Below, piece after piece: positions 8,068 through 15,957 of a stretch of DNA of 64,000 bases (position 1 is its first letter; the number at the start of each line of letters is the position of its first letter). The stretch lies in NCBI RefSeq assembly GCF_020873915.1, contig NZ_JAHWGP010000027.1:1-64000 (forward strand), read 5' to 3'. Origin of the DNA: Streptomyces sp. DH5 (GTDB lineage Bacteria; Actinomycetota; Actinomycetes; Streptomycetales; Streptomycetaceae). Below the pieces are notes generated by a model. It ran no database searches, was not told the origin of the DNA, and saw only the letters and a list, made by a program, of their open reading frames with translations. The position numbers were made by a program, and so were the translations under genes.

Positions 8068-9270
8068 GTGACCCAGTACTCCGACCCGTCCCACACCCCC
8101 GACGCCGAGACGAGCCCGGACGAGGGACTGCGCCGCAGCCTCGGCGTCGGCCGGCGCCGCTTCCTCACCACCTGCACCGCCGTGGCGGCCGGAGCCGTCG
8201 CGGCACCCGTCTTCGGCGCGGCCCCCGCCCTGGCCCACGACCGCGACAGAAACCACGAACACGGACACGGACACGACCACGGCCGGGGGCACGTGCTGGT
8301 CCCGCCGCACAAGCGCGGCATCATCCTCTACACCGTCCGCGACGCCACCGCCCGCGACCCCCTCGCGAGCGATCTCCCCTCCGGCTTCCGCGAGGTGTTC
8401 AAGCAGCTGGCCCGCCACGGCTACCGCCAGGTGGAGTTCGCCGGCTACCGCCAGCACGCCAACGCCCCCGGCGGCGACAACCTGGAAACCGTCCAGGGCG
8501 CGAAGCTGCTGCGCCGCTGGCTCGACGACCACGGCCTGCGCGCCCAGGGCAACCACGGCTTCATCCCCTCCTCCTGGCCCCTGACCACGGCGGACGAGGA
8601 CACCTTCAAGAAGCACCTGGAGATCGCCAACATCCTCGGCATGGACCACATGGGCACCGGAGGCGACCCCACCGGCAGCTCCCACCGCGCCGACTGGGAC
8701 GTGGCCGCCGACAAGTGGAACGCCCTCGGCGCGATCGCCCGCCGCGAGGGCATCAAGCTGTACACCCACAACCACGACAGCGCCTACGGCTTCCTCCTCG
8801 ACAGCGGCCCGCTGGACGACCAGGGCCGTCCCACCCGCAGCTCCGGCATCCGGAAGCTGGAGTACTTCCTGAAGGTCACCGACCCGAAGCTCGTCTGGCT
8901 GGAGATGGACGTCTTCTGGGCGCACGTCGCCCAGTACAAGTTCCACACCTACACCGCCCCCGACGGCTCCACCCGCAGGAGCGTCTTCGACCCCGCCGGC
9001 CTCGTCGCCCGCCACAACAAGCGCTACCCGCTGTTCCACGCCAAGGACGGCGTCGTCGACACCACCAACGGCATGGGCTACGACATGGTGCCCTTCGGCA
9101 CCGGCGACATCGACTACACGACGTTCTTCTCCCGGGTCGGGCAGAGCAACTACCGCAACCCGATGGTCGAGGACGACAACTCCCCGAGCGCCACCGACCC
9201 CGCCCAGTCGCTGCGCGAGGCCAAGATCAGCTACGACAACCTGGCGGCTCTGCGCAAGCGGCGCTGCTAG
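8068..9270 (+). CDS. Tat-exported sugar phosphate isomerase/epimerase-like TIM barrel
   Basis: This 400-aa protein has a twin-arginine leader (GVGRRRFLTTC, then an Ala-rich hydrophobic stretch ending at APALAHD). A short His-rich linker of HEHGHGHDHGRGH type follows the predicted cleavage site. The mature part is a xylose-isomerase-like TIM barrel: LYTVRDAT, GYRQVEFAGYRQ, LRAQGNHGFIPSS, KLYTHNHDSAYGF, LEMDVFWAH, and PLFHAKDGV with metal-type Glu/Asp/His. GTG 8068 is chosen because it gives the complete Tat leader. It follows the ebo-type operon in the same direction after 116 nt and may be the extracellular partner of that pathway. The His tract could bind Zn, Ni or Cu, or help cofactor loading before Tat export. 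Confidence 0.85.
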   Translation: MTQYSDPSHTPDAETSPDEGLRRSLGVGRRRFLTTCTAVAAGAVAAPVFGAAPALAHDRDRNHEHGHGHDHGRGHVLVPPHKRGIILYTVRDATARDPLASDLPSGFREVFKQLARHGYRQVEFAGYRQHANAPGGDNLETVQGAKLLRRWLDDHGLRAQGNHGFIPSSWPLTTADEDTFKKHLEIANILGMDHMGTGGDPTGSSHRADWDVAADKWNALGAIARREGIKLYTHNHDSAYGFLLDSGPLDDQGRPTRSSGIRKLEYFLKVTDPKLVWLEMDVFWAHVAQYKFHTYTAPDGSTRRSVFDPAGLVARHNKRYPLFHAKDGVVDTTNGMGYDMVPFGTGDIDYTTFFSRVGQSNYRNPMVEDDNSPSATDPAQSLREAKISYDNLAALRKRRC

Positions 9271-9296
9271 CGGACCCGCCCGCCCGAAGACACGAC

Positions 9297-9332
9297 GCCG
9301 GCCCACCCCGCGGCACACCCGGGAGGGCCGGC
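9297..9332 (+). terminator. Probable terminator stem-loop after the Tat-exported isomerase gene
   Basis: GCCGGCCC (9297-9304) pairs with GGGCCGGC (9325-9332) across a 20-nt loop, 26 nt after the stop codon. No U-tract follows, which is common for Streptomyces terminators. Confidence 0.5.
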
Positions 9333-9476
9333 GCACCGGCATGCCGCCCACATGCTCACCTCGCGCTCCCCACCGCTGCCCAGGGCACGGAAACGCAGGT
9401 GAAAGGCACTGCGAAACCTTGGTATGGTTGTCCATGTCGCCGAGGGGAGCACCCCCGCACGGGCGACAGACACCTT

Positions 9477-9561
9477 GTCCGGGTGGCGGAATGGCAGACG
9501 CGCTAGCTTGAGGTGCTAGTGCCCTTTATCGGGCGTGGGGGTTCAAGTCCCCCCTCGGACA
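9477..9561 (+). tRNA. tRNA-Leu, anticodon GAG
   Basis: The acceptor arm GTCCGGG pairs with CTCGGAC (one G-T). The anticodon stem CTAGC/GCTAG holds the loop TTGAGGT, so the anticodon is GAG (reads CUC/CUU). A long variable arm (TGCCC..GGGCG) marks a class II tRNA, and GGTTCAAGTCC is the T-loop. CCA is not encoded, as is common in Streptomyces. Confidence 0.96.
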
Positions 9562-9586
9562 CTTCAGCGTCTATGACAGGCGTATC

Positions 9587-9618
9587 GAGGACCCCGGCCG
9601 ACGCGGCTGCGGGTCCTC
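9587..9618 (+). terminator. Terminator after tRNA-Leu
   Basis: GAGGACCC (9587-9594) pairs with GGGTCCTC (9611-9618). The inner GC-rich loop can itself pair, and TT follows. It lies 26 nt after the tRNA and faces the end of the minus-strand gene at 9638, so it may serve both directions. Confidence 0.65.
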
Positions 9619-9637
9619 TTCGCTCTGGCGTCCACCG

Positions 9638-9949
9638 TCACGTAGGCCGAGTGGGCCCGTACGGTTCCCACACCGGGTCGGCCGGTCCCGCGCCCGCATG
9701 GCCGATGTCCCGGACCCGGCGCTGCCAGTCCCGCTGAGTGACCGTGGCCGAGGCCGGCGCGGCGAGCGCCGTGCCGAGGAACCGGATGCCGTTGTCGGTG
9801 TTGCACGCCGGGCAGGTGTCGTCCTTGGCGGCCTGGTCGGCGGTCTTCTTCTCGAGGACCGCCCGCGCGGACCAGGCGTCCTGCAGCCCCTCCCCGTCCT
9901 CGGCCACGGGCATGCGGTAGGTGCGCTGCGCGCCGTCCAGCACCACCAC
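9638..9949 (-). CDS. Small CxxC-containing protein of unknown function (possible 3' part of the upstream gene)
   Basis: The GTG at 9949 gives 103 aa. A single CPAC motif (TCPACNTDNG) resembles half of a zinc ribbon. The C-terminus reads TQRDWQRRVRDIGH. Third-position G/C is strong throughout, which supports real coding. The coding signature continues upstream of 9949 in the same frame (RDALAALTGTAPKQAGG) without a usable ATG/GTG, right up to the TGA that ends the preceding membrane-protein gene. So this may be the C-terminal third of one protein split by an in-frame TGA (10048-10046), or a separate gene with an unusual start. I do not recognise a family. Confidence 0.6.
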   Translation of the reverse strand: MVVLDGAQRTYRMPVAEDGEGLQDAWSARAVLEKKTADQAAKDDTCPACNTDNGIRFLGTALAAPASATVTQRDWQRRVRDIGHAGAGPADPVWEPYGPTRPT

Positions 9950-10045
9950 GGACTGCGGGTCGACACCGCCCGCCTGCTTCGGGGCGGTGCCGGTGAGCGC
10001 CGCCAGAGCGTCCCGCGCCTCGGCCGGCCTCGCGGAGACCGGCCG

Positions 10046-10972
10046 TCACTCGGCCTTCCTGAACACCGCCGACATGTCGTCTCCCGTGTCCTGGGCCAGC
10101 CGTCCCGGCGTCTCGGGAGCCAGCAGGCCGATCCGGGTGGCCAGCTCGCGGCCGTGAACGTCCACGGCGGCCTCGATGAGTCCCGCGAGGGCGTCCAGGG
10201 CGGTGCGGGCACGCGACCGGGCGACGGCCGCGCACCCGACGGCGGCCAGCGCGGCCGGCCACCACCAGCAGGCGAGCAGGGCGTAGCCGACGGCCCAGGC
10301 GGTGAGGCGGGCGGCGGCACTGAAGGAGTCGTGGGCCGACTGAATCTGACGTACGGCGGGTTCGGGGAGGATCAGCCACAACCTGGGCCACAGGACGGCG
10401 AGATCCACCCCGTAGGCGGCCTCGACGCGATCGGCCGCTGCCTGCATGCGGTCGCCGTACCAGGTGGGGCGGGCCGGTTCGCGCAGCGCGACGCGGTCGC
10501 GTGCCTCGGTGAGGGCCTGGACCCGTGCCAGGGCGTCGTTCGCGCTCGTCCCCGCACCGCCGGGTCCGGTACCCGCGCGGTAGGCGTCTTCGATGGCATC
10601 GGTGAGCTTCGCGTTCCTCTGCCGCCAACGGCGGGCCCGGCGTGTCGTCCTGGCGCGTGAGAGCGGGTCCCGGCCGAAACGCAGCCGGCACCGCTCGATC
10701 CCGCTGCCGAGGAACTGCGCGGCGAGTGAGGCCGCGGTCGCGGTGAGCAGGACGAGGGCGACCAGGAGCGCGGCGGTGCCGGTGTGGTCCAGGGCGGGGC
10801 GGGCGGCGAGGTCGTCCAGGGTGGTGCGCAGCAGGTCGACGTCGTGCCAGTGGCGGTGCCCCAGGGTGGCGCCGACGGCGGTCGCGGCGAGGAACAGGGC
10901 ACCGGGGAGGACCAGCGAATTCAGCCAGCGTTCGGTGAGTTTGCCGCCCAGGGTGGCGAGGAGGGGGTTCAC
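10046..10972 (-). CDS. Hypothetical membrane protein with three predicted transmembrane segments
   Basis: GTG 10972 gives 308 aa and lies 10 nt after the stop of the upstream gene. Two hydrophobic segments lie near the N-terminus (LVLPGALFLAATAVGATLG, then LLVALVLLTATAASLAAQFL). A long charged cytoplasmic-type middle with RTTRRARRWRQRNAKL follows, then a Trp-rich third segment (VGYALLACWWWPAALAAVGC). The tail RTALDALAGLIEAAVDVHG is amphipathic. I cannot name a family. It is the middle gene of a minus-strand set transcribed divergently from the CHAT-protease gene, which suggests a membrane partner or effector, but this is only context. Coding-like sequence continues in frame past its TGA. Confidence 0.7.
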   Translation of the reverse strand: MNPLLATLGGKLTERWLNSLVLPGALFLAATAVGATLGHRHWHDVDLLRTTLDDLAARPALDHTGTAALLVALVLLTATAASLAAQFLGSGIERCRLRFGRDPLSRARTTRRARRWRQRNAKLTDAIEDAYRAGTGPGGAGTSANDALARVQALTEARDRVALREPARPTWYGDRMQAAADRVEAAYGVDLAVLWPRLWLILPEPAVRQIQSAHDSFSAAARLTAWAVGYALLACWWWPAALAAVGCAAVARSRARTALDALAGLIEAAVDVHGRELATRIGLLAPETPGRLAQDTGDDMSAVFRKAE

Positions 10973-10982
10973 GGGGGCGGGG

Positions 10983-11375
10983 TCACTGTGCCGAGCCCAG
11001 TCGGCTCTTGCGCATGCGGGTGCCGTGGACGGCGCAGTACGGGCCGGGGAGCAGGTCGCGGGCCCGTTCCACGCGGGAACAGAGGGGCGTGCCGGGGCAG
11101 ACGGCCACCTTGATGTGGGGCGCGATGCCGGGAGCCGTGGCGCCTCGCGATCCGCCGACCAGCCCGCGCGCGTCCCCGTTCCGGCGCAACGCCGTGTCCA
11201 GGGCGCGGTAGCAGGCCGCGAGCTCGTCGGCTTCCGCACCCGACCGCAGCAGGTCGCGCGCACGCTCGGCCGCCTCCCGGACCCCTGGCTGCCGCAGGTC
11301 CTCGGACGAGCCGAGCAGGGCGCACAGTGCCGCTGCCGCCCTGTCGGGTCGGGGTAGGTAGGGAGATGCGGTCAT
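10983..11375 (-). CDS. Hypothetical protein, divergent from the CHAT gene
   Basis: ATG 11375 gives 130 aa. The first half is helical and charged (LRQPGVREAAERARDLLRSGAEADELAACYRALDTALRR). The second half carries the cysteines of CPGTPLC and PGPYCAVHG, which could coordinate a metal. Longer upstream extensions exist in this frame but only by reading antisense through the CHAT gene, so the short start is preferred. An 80-nt intergenic region separates it from the CHAT start, so a shared divergent promoter is likely. No family recognised. Confidence 0.65.
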   Translation of the reverse strand: MTASPYLPRPDRAAAALCALLGSSEDLRQPGVREAAERARDLLRSGAEADELAACYRALDTALRRNGDARGLVGGSRGATAPGIAPHIKVAVCPGTPLCSRVERARDLLPGPYCAVHGTRMRKSRLGSAQ

Positions 11376-11454
11376 GGTCCAAGTGTGCCGCAATACGGGC
11401 GGAGTTGAGAGCATGTTGACGCGCCGATGACGTCTACGGTGGGGGAGTGACGGG

Positions 11455-14400
11455 GTGGGATACGACCGGGACCGGTACCTGTGGGCGCTGCGCGCGCGTC
11501 TCGACCGGGCTCTGACGGCGGACGGGGCAACGGGCACGGAGGTGGTGTCGTGCCCGGAAGCGGACGCCGAACTCCGGGGTCTGCTGAGGACCGCCGACAC
11601 GAGGACCGACATGGAGGCCCGGCACGCGGCCGGCTGGCTCTGCGCCGCACGTGTGGTGGCCGGTCCCGGACACCACAGCCCCGTCCACGGGGCCATGGCC
11701 GGCACCCTGCTCTTCCCGGTGTGGGTCGCCGATCCGGATTCGGTCCCGCCGGAGTTCGCGGCGGAGTACGCATCCGCCGATCCGGCCGCACGCCCCGACC
11801 CCGCGAACGCGGACGGTCCCTCCGAGTGGTCGGCCTTGGGCGCCGCGTTCCTGATCGCGGCGCAGGGCCGGCGGCACACCCCGCCGCCGGACGCCCCCGA
11901 AGACCTCCTTCGGCTGCACGAGTTGGCCGCGATGGTCGCCGTGACGGTCCCCTCCCGTGAGGAGCGGCTCGCGAGCGCCATCGGTTGCGGCAGCCTCGCC
12001 GTGCTCGCGACCTGGGAACACGACCTCTGGTTCGCGGACCGGCTCGAGGAGCTGGCCCGCGCCGTGACCTTCGCCGGGACTGCCTGGCCGTTCGGGGACC
12101 TGGCGGACGGGGACCCGGTCCGGTTCATCCACAGTGTCGTCAAGCGGACCCCGGCCGGTTCCCCGGCACGGATCCTCGCTCTGGACGGCCTGGGACGCCG
12201 GCTCCAGGAGCGCTACGGGGAGTCGTTCGACACCGAGGACCTGCACGAGGCGGTCGGCATCGCCCGTGACGTGGTGGCGCAACTGCCGCCCGGTCACCCG
12301 CACCTGCCTCACGGGATGTTCGCGTTGGGGCGCGCTCTGCTGATGTTGCGGCAGGCGGAGGGGGCGACGGTGGAGGAGTGCGACGAAGTGGTGGACGTGT
12401 GCCGCCGGGGATTCTCCGTCCATGCGCAGGGGCCTGCGGCGGCTGGCCACGACCTGGGCATGGCGCTCGTCCTGAGGGCGCAGTACTCCGGCCGGGTGGA
12501 GGACCTGAACGAGGCGGCCCAGGTGTTGGACGAGGCACTCCGGGCGGCTCGGCATCCGGGGGAGCGGGCAGCCCTGCACAACGCACTCGGCAACGTGCTG
12601 CGCTCCCGCTCCGTCCGGGCCGGAGCCCTGGCCGATCTGGAGGCGGCGCTCGATCTCACCGGCCCCGCCACCGCGTCCGCGGAGACGGCAGGCGTGCCGC
12701 AGCCGCCCCTGCTCGCCCCGGCGTTGGCCCTGTACACCCGCTACACACGCGATCCGGAGAGGAACGGGACGGACCTGGAGGAGGCACTGCGCCGCATCCG
12801 GCAGAGTGTGGCGTCCCTGCCACCGGGCCACCCGGACCGTCCCGCGACACTCAACTACCTCGGCCTGGTGCTGATGGCCTGCCATGAACGGTCGGGAGGG
12901 GCTGAGGAGCTGAACGCGTCCGTGGAGGCCCATCGCGAGGCGGTGGCACTCACCCCCGAAGGACACGGAGTGCTCGGACTGCGGCTGCTCAACCTCAGTG
13001 CGGCGTTGAGTCTGCGTCACCGCCTGACCGGGGACGGCGAGGACCTTCGGGAGGCCCGGGAGTGTCGCCGCAGGGCCATCACGCTGCCCGGCCTGGGCCG
13101 AGCCCATCATGCCGCGCTGCTGAGCTCGATGGGGAGCAGCCTGTTCACGGAATACGAGCGCGCCACCGACCCGGCCACCCAACTCGACCAGGCCGTAGAG
13201 CTTTTCAGACAGGCCCTGGCTCTGACCCCGGAGGGTGACCCCCAGGTGCCGCGTCGGCGGTTCCGCCTCGCCAGCGCCCTGCTGACCCTCCACCGGGCCA
13301 CGCCGGGGACCGGCGTGGCCCGTGAGGCGCGGGAGCTGGCCGACGCCGTGATCGCGGTACTGCCCGCGAACTCCCCCGACCTGCCGGGCGCCCTCATGGT
13401 GGCCGCGGCCGCACGGATGGAGAGCCCGCGCACCCTGCTGTCGTCGGCCACCCGGGGCGAGGTGGTCGCGCTGCACCGCCGGGCGGTCGAGGCCACTCCG
13501 CCCGGCCACCCCAGGCGCGCGTCCCGCCTGGGCGCCCTCGGTGGCGTCCTGTACGCGCTGGCCCTGGACCGGCGCCGCCGCCGGGCCGATCTGGCCGAGG
13601 CCGCCGACATCCTCAGGGAGGCGGCCCTGCAACAGCAGTGCGCGCCCTCCGAGCGGCTGGACGCGGCACGGGCCTGGGGCGAGATCCGGGCGGAACTGGG
13701 TGACTGGGACCGCGCCCTGGACGGCTACGTCGTGGCGGTCGATCTGCTGCACTCCGTGGCACCCCGCCAGCTCGTCCGCGACGACCAGGAGTTCCTGCTG
13801 AGCCGCACCGTCGGTCTGGGCGCCGCCGCCGCTGCCTGCGCGGTGCGCTGCGGCCGTCCCGGGCTCGCGGTAGGTCTGCTCGAACAGGCCAGGGGCGTGA
13901 TCCTCTCCCACGCCTTCGACGCCGACAGCGATCTGACCCGGCTCCGGGAGACCGCCCCCGGCCTCGCCGCCCGCTTCGAGGAGCTCCGGGACGCCCTCGA
14001 CACGGCGACCGGCGGCGGAGAGTTACCGGAAGAGAGTTCACCCGGCCGGGAATCCCGGGCCGATCTGCGGCAGCGACTGGCCACGGACTGGCGGGACCTC
14101 ACCGACCGGATCCGCGCCGAGCACCCCGAACTGGGCCTGCTGCGTCCGGTACGGGACTGGGACGAGCGCGAACTGCGCGCGACGGCCGCGGTGGGCCCGG
14201 TGGTCCTGGTGAACGTCTCCCCGTACGGCAGCGACGCCCTGGTCGTCACCGAGCACTCCATCGACGCCGTACCGCTCCCGGGTCTCGACCCGCGGACGAC
14301 GGCGAAGCGGCGGCGGACCTTCGAGGAGGCGCTGGTCCGCATCGAAGCACCCGGAACCTCCCGCAAACAGTCGCAGCGCGCCCAGCAGGACGTGCGGGAA

Positions 14401-15225
14401 ACCCTCGCCTGGCTGTGGCAGGCGGTCACCGGCCCGGTCCTCGACCGCCTCCCCGGAGCCACCCGCGTGTGGTGGTCCCCCGGGGGCATGCTGGGCACAC
14501 TGCCCCTGCACGCGGCAACCCCCGCCGGCGGCACCCCCGGCGCCCTGGACCGGGTGGTCTCCTCGTACACCCCGACACTGCGGGCCCTGCACCACGCCCG
14601 CCGGCGCGCCGCCCGCCCGGCGGGCACCGGAACGCTGGTGGTCAGTGTCGCGGACGCCACCGGGCAGGCCCCGCTCCCGGGCGCACGCCGCGAAGCCGAG
14701 CACCTGGCCCGCCTGCTCCCCGGCGCCGCGCTGCTGGCGGACACCTCCGCCACTCACTCCGCGGTCGTCTCCGCCCTGCACGACCACGCCTACGCGCATT
14801 TCGCCTGTCACGCCCTGGGCGACCTGGAGCGCCCGTCCGGCAGCCGGCTCGTCCTGCACGACCACACCGAACGCCCGCTGACCGTCCGCGACCTGGCCCG
14901 GCTCCGGCTCCCGTCGGTCCGGCTCGCCTACCTTTCCGCCTGCGCCACCCTGCACACCAGCCCCGAGCTCGCCGACGAGGCCGTCCACATCGTCAGCGCC
15001 TTCCAGATGGCGGGCTTCCCCCATGTGGTCGGCTCGCTGTGGCACGTCGACGACGCGATCGGGGCCGAGGTCGCGCTCGGCGTGTACGAGGACCTGAACA
15101 CGGGCGACGGCACCCTCGACGTCGCCCGCACGGCCGAGGCCCTGCACCGGGCGGTGCGCACCCTGCGCGACACGTATCCGGGGACCCCTAGCCTGTGGGC
15201 GTGTCAGGTACACGCGGGCCCCTAG
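11455..15225 (+). CDS. Large helical-repeat CHAT-domain protein (caspase-like protease)
   Basis: This 1256-aa protein has a long TPR/SEL-like helical array (residues ~230-860, e.g. DLHEAVGIARDVVAQLPPGH and similar units, with PPGHP turns recurring) followed by a C-terminal CHAT domain. The CHAT active site is seen as YAHFACHALGD (catalytic His about 1119) and YLSACAT (catalytic Cys about 1163), preceded by WWSPGGMLGTLPLHAA and followed by GFPHVVGSLWHVDD. CHAT proteins are caspase-superfamily cysteine proteases used in bacterial conflict and regulated cell death, activated through partner sensors. GTG 11455 has GGGGGAG 7 nt upstream. It is transcribed divergently from three small or membrane genes. 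Its substrate is unknown. Confidence 0.93.
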   Translation: MGYDRDRYLWALRARLDRALTADGATGTEVVSCPEADAELRGLLRTADTRTDMEARHAAGWLCAARVVAGPGHHSPVHGAMAGTLLFPVWVADPDSVPPEFAAEYASADPAARPDPANADGPSEWSALGAAFLIAAQGRRHTPPPDAPEDLLRLHELAAMVAVTVPSREERLASAIGCGSLAVLATWEHDLWFADRLEELARAVTFAGTAWPFGDLADGDPVRFIHSVVKRTPAGSPARILALDGLGRRLQERYGESFDTEDLHEAVGIARDVVAQLPPGHPHLPHGMFALGRALLMLRQAEGATVEECDEVVDVCRRGFSVHAQGPAAAGHDLGMALVLRAQYSGRVEDLNEAAQVLDEALRAARHPGERAALHNALGNVLRSRSVRAGALADLEAALDLTGPATASAETAGVPQPPLLAPALALYTRYTRDPERNGTDLEEALRRIRQSVASLPPGHPDRPATLNYLGLVLMACHERSGGAEELNASVEAHREAVALTPEGHGVLGLRLLNLSAALSLRHRLTGDGEDLREARECRRRAITLPGLGRAHHAALLSSMGSSLFTEYERATDPATQLDQAVELFRQALALTPEGDPQVPRRRFRLASALLTLHRATPGTGVAREARELADAVIAVLPANSPDLPGALMVAAAARMESPRTLLSSATRGEVVALHRRAVEATPPGHPRRASRLGALGGVLYALALDRRRRRADLAEAADILREAALQQQCAPSERLDAARAWGEIRAELGDWDRALDGYVVAVDLLHSVAPRQLVRDDQEFLLSRTVGLGAAAAACAVRCGRPGLAVGLLEQARGVILSHAFDADSDLTRLRETAPGLAARFEELRDALDTATGGGELPEESSPGRESRADLRQRLATDWRDLTDRIRAEHPELGLLRPVRDWDERELRATAAVGPVVLVNVSPYGSDALVVTEHSIDAVPLPGLDPRTTAKRRRTFEEALVRIEAPGTSRKQSQRAQQDVRETLAWLWQAVTGPVLDRLPGATRVWWSPGGMLGTLPLHAATPAGGTPGALDRVVSSYTPTLRALHHARRRAARPAGTGTLVVSVADATGQAPLPGARREAEHLARLLPGAALLADTSATHSAVVSALHDHAYAHFACHALGDLERPSGSRLVLHDHTERPLTVRDLARLRLPSVRLAYLSACATLHTSPELADEAVHIVSAFQMAGFPHVVGSLWHVDDAIGAEVALGVYEDLNTGDGTLDVARTAEALHRAVRTLRDTYPGTPSLWACQVHAGP

Positions 15226-15286
15226 CCAGGGCGCGATCCGCTCTCCGCCCGTCGCCGGGAAGCCCTCGCGCGCCGTCCAGGCCGAC

Positions 15287-15707
15287 ATGGTGCACCTCGC
15301 CCCCGACGGTCGCCGCCTCACCGCGACCGCGCCGAAGATCTACGGGCACGTCTTCCGCGCTCGGGACTCCCCGGGACCGCTCACCGCGGCGGCGGGCCGC
15401 TCCGCCACCCTGCTCAGTGGGTGCGTCGGCATCGTCGGCCGGGTCGGGGACGAACGGGTGCTGTGCCGCTGCCGGTCCGGCAACTGCCGGACCGTGGACG
15501 CCCGTAACGGCCGTGCCGAGGGGAACGCCGTCGTCGTGGTGCGCGAGGACGACGGGAGGGTCGCCGAGGGAATGGTGGTCTCGGCCGTCGGGGCAGCCGT
15601 TGGGCCTGGGCGACTTCCGGGTGGTGTCGGCCTCGGGGGAGGGGGTCGCGGCTCCTGTCTCCGCAGAGTCCTTGACCAACGACACGGTGTTCCTGGAGTG
15701 GCGCTGA
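15287..15707 (+). pseudogene. Frameshifted remnant of a small protein gene
   Basis: One frame from 15287 reads MVHLAPDGRRL... through VVVVREDDGRVAEGMVVSAVG. Coding-like sequence then continues in another frame from about 15597 as QPLGLGDFRVVSASGEG... to a stop at 15707 after NDTVFLEWR. Third-position G/C is high in each half. The simplest reading is one 1-2 nt indel near 15590-15605 in an ancestral gene of about 140 codons. The family is not recognised. A sequencing error would give the same picture. The stretch 15708-15957 shows no convincing gene. Confidence 0.45.
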
Positions 15708-15957
15708 AGCACGCGGGTGCGGGGGTACAGGCGGGGGCTGTACGGGGCAGGGCGGACGCTCGTCCCCGGTACGGGGGAAGCGGACCGAAGCGGCGCGACA
15801 GCCACGGTGCGTGCCCGGACCATCCACTCGGCTGCCACCGCCGTACCACCGGCGGGGCGAACGCCCGAAACACCGACCGTGACCGCACCCCCTGTCCGCA
15901 TGGCCTCCTGCAGGGGCCGCGAGTCCGCGGTCAGTGGACGGTGTTACTTTCCGCGAC

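Noticed and set aside
9270-9637. tRNA-Leu as an integration (attB) site
   Set aside because: No integrase gene or duplicated tRNA 3' end was found nearby.
11434-13911. Long minus-strand frame over the CHAT gene
   Set aside because: No motif, no ribosome site, and it overlaps a clear + strand protein with strong codon bias.
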